From: CALNYS01 sp964639935
GTDB taxonomy: Bacteria; Planctomycetota; Phycisphaerae; Phycisphaerales; UBA1924
Reading direction: 5' to 3'
Length of the DNA stretch: 7,409 nt
Assembly: GCA_964639935.1 (NCBI GenBank)
Contig: CAZXGT010000106.1
Span: forward strand, 1-7,409
The notes beneath the pieces were generated by a model, which worked only from the letters and a program-made list of their open reading frames with translations, was not told where the DNA came from and made no database searches. The position numbers and the translations under genes are program-made. Position 1 is the first letter of the stretch; the number at the start of each line of letters is the position of its first letter. Below are positions 5,276 through 7,409 of this stretch, one piece after another.

Positions 5276-6145
5276 ATGACGAGCACTGCGATAAAGGCGG
5301 CGGTCAGAGTGAAGGGCGCCAAAAAGCGATTCGGCGCCCTGCAGGCCGTCGACGGCCTGTCGTTCGACGTCGCGCCCGGCGAGGTCTTCGGACTCCTCGG
5401 CCCCAACGGCGCCGGCAAGAGCACCACGATCGCCATGATCTGCGGCCTCATCCGCCCCGACGCGGGCTCGATCGAGATCGATGGCCGCGCCCCGGGCGAC
5501 GCCGGCGCTCGGACCGCCCTCGGCGTCGCGCCACAGTCGCTGGCCCTCTACGACGCTCTTTCCGCACAGGAAAACCTCAGATTCTTCGGCCAGCTCTACG
5601 GCCTCCGCGGGAGCGAACTGAGGGACCGCTGCAGCGAGCTGCTCGACTTCGTCGGCCTCACCGAGCGCGCCGCGGACCGCGCGGGCGGATTCTCCGGCGG
5701 CATGAAACGACGCCTCAACCTCGCCTGCGCCATGATGCACGATCCGAGGATCCTGCTCCTCGACGAGCCGACCGCCGGCGTCGATCCGCAGTCGCGCAAC
5801 AACCTCTTCGAGGCCGTCGAACGTTTGCGAGACGACGGTCGCGCCGTCCTTTACACGACCCACTACATGGAGGAGGCCCAGCGCCTCTGCGACCGCGTCG
5901 GAATCATCGATCGCGGCGCCATGCTCGACGTCGGAACCGTCGGTGATCTCATCGATCGCCACGGCGGCCCGCCCAGCGTCGTCATCGAGCGAGCCGACGG
6001 TGAAACACGAATCGAGACGACCGAGCCCCTCATCGAGATCGAACGGGCCCTCGCCGCCGGAGATCGCGCTCTCGGCGTCCGCGTCGAGCGCGCCAATCTC
6101 GAAACCGTCTTCCTTAACCTCACCGGACGAAAGCTGAGGGACTAA
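5276..6145 (+). CDS. ABC transporter ATP-binding protein, ABC-2 exporter type
   Basis: This is the nucleotide-binding subunit of an exporter, acting at the cytoplasmic face of the membrane to power its permease by ATP hydrolysis. The 289-residue product has every ABC motif in order: Walker A GPNGAGKST (42-50), Q-loop Gln87, signature FSGGM (139-143), Walker B LLLD with catalytic Glu164 (160-164), D-loop GVD (168-170) and H-loop His196. The C-terminal extension (about 215-289), with the LETVFLNLTGRKL segment, is typical of CcmA/DrrA-like exporters that pair with ABC-2 permeases. The start is ATG 5276 with GAGGA at 5266-5270. The stop at 6143-6145 overlaps the permease ATG by one base, implying translational coupling in one operon. 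The substrate (drug, lipid, ion or polymer) cannot be told from sequence, so no gene symbol is given. Confidence 0.95.
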   Translation: MTSTAIKAAVRVKGAKKRFGALQAVDGLSFDVAPGEVFGLLGPNGAGKSTTIAMICGLIRPDAGSIEIDGRAPGDAGARTALGVAPQSLALYDALSAQENLRFFGQLYGLRGSELRDRCSELLDFVGLTERAADRAGGFSGGMKRRLNLACAMMHDPRILLLDEPTAGVDPQSRNNLFEAVERLRDDGRAVLYTTHYMEEAQRLCDRVGIIDRGAMLDVGTVGDLIDRHGGPPSVVIERADGETRIETTEPLIEIERALAAGDRALGVRVERANLETVFLNLTGRKLRD

Positions 6146-7409
6146 TGGGCCCCATCGCTGCGCTGGCTGTCAAGGATCTGCGCCTGCTCCTCCGTGACCG
6201 GGGCGCGCTCTTCTTCGCCCTCGGGTTCCCGCTTCTGATGGCCGTCTTCTTCGGAACCATCTTCGGCGGCGGCGGAGCCACAGAAGGTCCGCGCGGCGTG
6301 CCCGTTGCGATCGTCGATCTCGACCGCACCGCGGACTCCGCTCGGTTCATCGATGATCTGGCCGCCGGCGATGAATTCGATGTCTCCCGCTACGAAACCT
6401 CCGAAGCCGCTGTCGAAGACGTCCGCCAGGGCCGCCGCAGCGCCGCGATCATCCTCGCCGAGGGCTTCGCCGCCTCTCGGGAAAGCGTCTTCTGGGGCGA
6501 GCCAGCCAGGATCGACCTCATCTACGACCCGTCGCGCGGCGCCGAGGCGGCGATGATCGAGGGCATCCTCACCAGGGAGGCCTTCCGCGGTCTGAGCGAC
6601 ACGTTCGGCGACCCGAACGCCATGCTTCAAAGCACCTCCGCCGCGCTCCAGAGCGTGCAGGAGGACGAAGATTTGGGACCGCTCGCCAAGGGCTCGCTCA
6701 CGGAGCTGCTGCGGAGCGTCTCGTCGTTCTACGCCGTCAGCCAAGAGAGCTGGATGACCGAGGGCGATGAGGGCGAGAGCGCCGTCGGGCAAGCGGCCTG
6801 GCAGCCGGTGCGGATTGAATCGGCCTCAGTGCGCGATGTCGGAAGCGAGCTCAGCGCGCCGCGCGACGACCGCCCCTCCTCCGGCTACGACGTCTCCTTC
6901 CCCCAAGGCATCATCTGGGGCCTCCTCGGCGTCAGCGCCGGCTTCGGCATCTCACTTGTCAGCGAGCGCACAGGCGGCACCCTCCGACGCCTCCGCGTCG
7001 CGCCGATCTCGCGAAGCGACGTCCTCCTCGGCAAGGGTCTCGCCTGCTTCCTCGCCACCATCGCCGTCAGCGCACTGCTGATTCTCATCGGGGTCCTGCT
7101 CTTCGGCGTTCAACCCGAGAACTGGCCGCTGCTCGCCCTCGGCGTCGCGAGCGCCGGCGTCTGCTTCACCGGGATCATGATGCTCCTCTCCGTGCTGGGC
7201 CGAAGCGAACAGGCCGCGGCCGGCATCGGCTGGGCCGTCCTTCTCGTCCTCGGCATGCTCGGCGGCGCCATGGTCCCGCTCTTCATCATGCCCGCATGGA
7301 TGCAGTCGATGGCCAGCTTCTCGCCCGTCAAATGGGCCATCCTCGCCGTCGAGGGCCCCCTCTGGCGCGGCTTCGGAATCGACCAGATGCTCATCCCCTG
7401 CGGCATCCT
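6145..7409 (+). CDS. ABC-2 type permease, partial (3' end outside the window)
   Basis: The frame opened by ATG 6145 stays open to the right edge, giving 421 residues plus a partial codon. It is the membrane partner of the preceding ATPase, overlapping it as TAATG, with GAGGG at 6136-6140 as ribosome binding site. A first membrane segment (about 22-41) follows a basic, amphipathic cytoplasmic start. A roughly 210-residue soluble region (about 42-252), expected outside the cytoplasmic membrane, comes next. Further hydrophobic segments lie at about 254-273, 297-321, 327-350 and 358-382. The loop with Glu274, GGTLRRLRVAP (277-287) and GKGL (296-299) matches the conserved cytoplasmic segment of ABC-2 permeases. 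One TM1, a large ectodomain and then a membrane cluster is the usual ABC2_membrane_3-like plan; the last segment should lie beyond the window. The substrate is unknown. The membrane positions are judged by eye. Confidence 0.9.
   Translation, partial: MGPIAALAVKDLRLLLRDRGALFFALGFPLLMAVFFGTIFGGGGATEGPRGVPVAIVDLDRTADSARFIDDLAAGDEFDVSRYETSEAAVEDVRQGRRSAAIILAEGFAASRESVFWGEPARIDLIYDPSRGAEAAMIEGILTREAFRGLSDTFGDPNAMLQSTSAALQSVQEDEDLGPLAKGSLTELLRSVSSFYAVSQESWMTEGDEGESAVGQAAWQPVRIESASVRDVGSELSAPRDDRPSSGYDVSFPQGIIWGLLGVSAGFGISLVSERTGGTLRRLRVAPISRSDVLLGKGLACFLATIAVSALLILIGVLLFGVQPENWPLLALGVASAGVCFTGIMMLLSVLGRSEQAAAGIGWAVLLVLGMLGGAMVPLFIMPAWMQSMASFSPVKWAILAVEGPLWRGFGIDQMLIPCGI

Noticed and set aside
4638..5279. 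+ strand frame of 213 codons opposite frr
   Set aside because: Leu/Arg-rich reverse reading of a certain RRF gene.
5144..5962. Antisense frame of 272 codons across the ABC ATPase, and another at 6142-6792 across the permease
   Set aside because: Both lie opposite clearly assigned genes and have compositions typical of wrong-frame reading.

Overview
The window looks like a chromosomal stretch of a high-GC bacterium with strongly C/G-ended codons. The class II ribonucleotide reductase with a C-terminal TSCPase domain, the codon style and the GC-rich palindromic spacer are reminiscent of Planctomycetes (Phycisphaerae-like). That placement is an impression from the protein sequences, not a proven assignment.

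Layout: (1) 1-4122, + strand, a probable dNTP-synthesis operon. It holds the C-terminal end of dCTP deaminase (dcd), a 111-residue helical protein of unknown function with markedly lower GC, and a complete 1177-residue adenosylcobalamin-dependent ribonucleotide reductase (nrdJ). (2) 4123-4580, a 458-base gene-free spacer packed with inverted repeats, a 14-bp tandem duplication and, at its right end, a rho-independent terminator whose T-tail points along the + strand. (3) 5147-4581, - strand, ribosome recycling factor (frr), convergent with nrdJ. (4) 5148-5275, a divergent intergenic region with a 6-bp palindrome that may be an operator or leader hairpin. (5) 5276-7409, + strand, an ABC-2 type exporter: a complete ATPase, then a permease that starts with a 1-base overlap (TAATG) and runs off the right edge.

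Functionally, Dcd and NrdJ belong together. NrdJ reduces ribonucleotides to deoxyribonucleotides using B12. Dcd deaminates dCTP to dUTP, the precursor of dTMP. The frr product recycles ribosomes after termination and the ABC pair exports an unknown substrate; neither has an evident link to the dNTP genes.

I found no mobile element, CRISPR array, tRNA or rRNA, and no convincing new multi-gene system. The items most worth a second look are the low-GC orphan gene inside the dNTP operon and the structured nrdJ-frr spacer.
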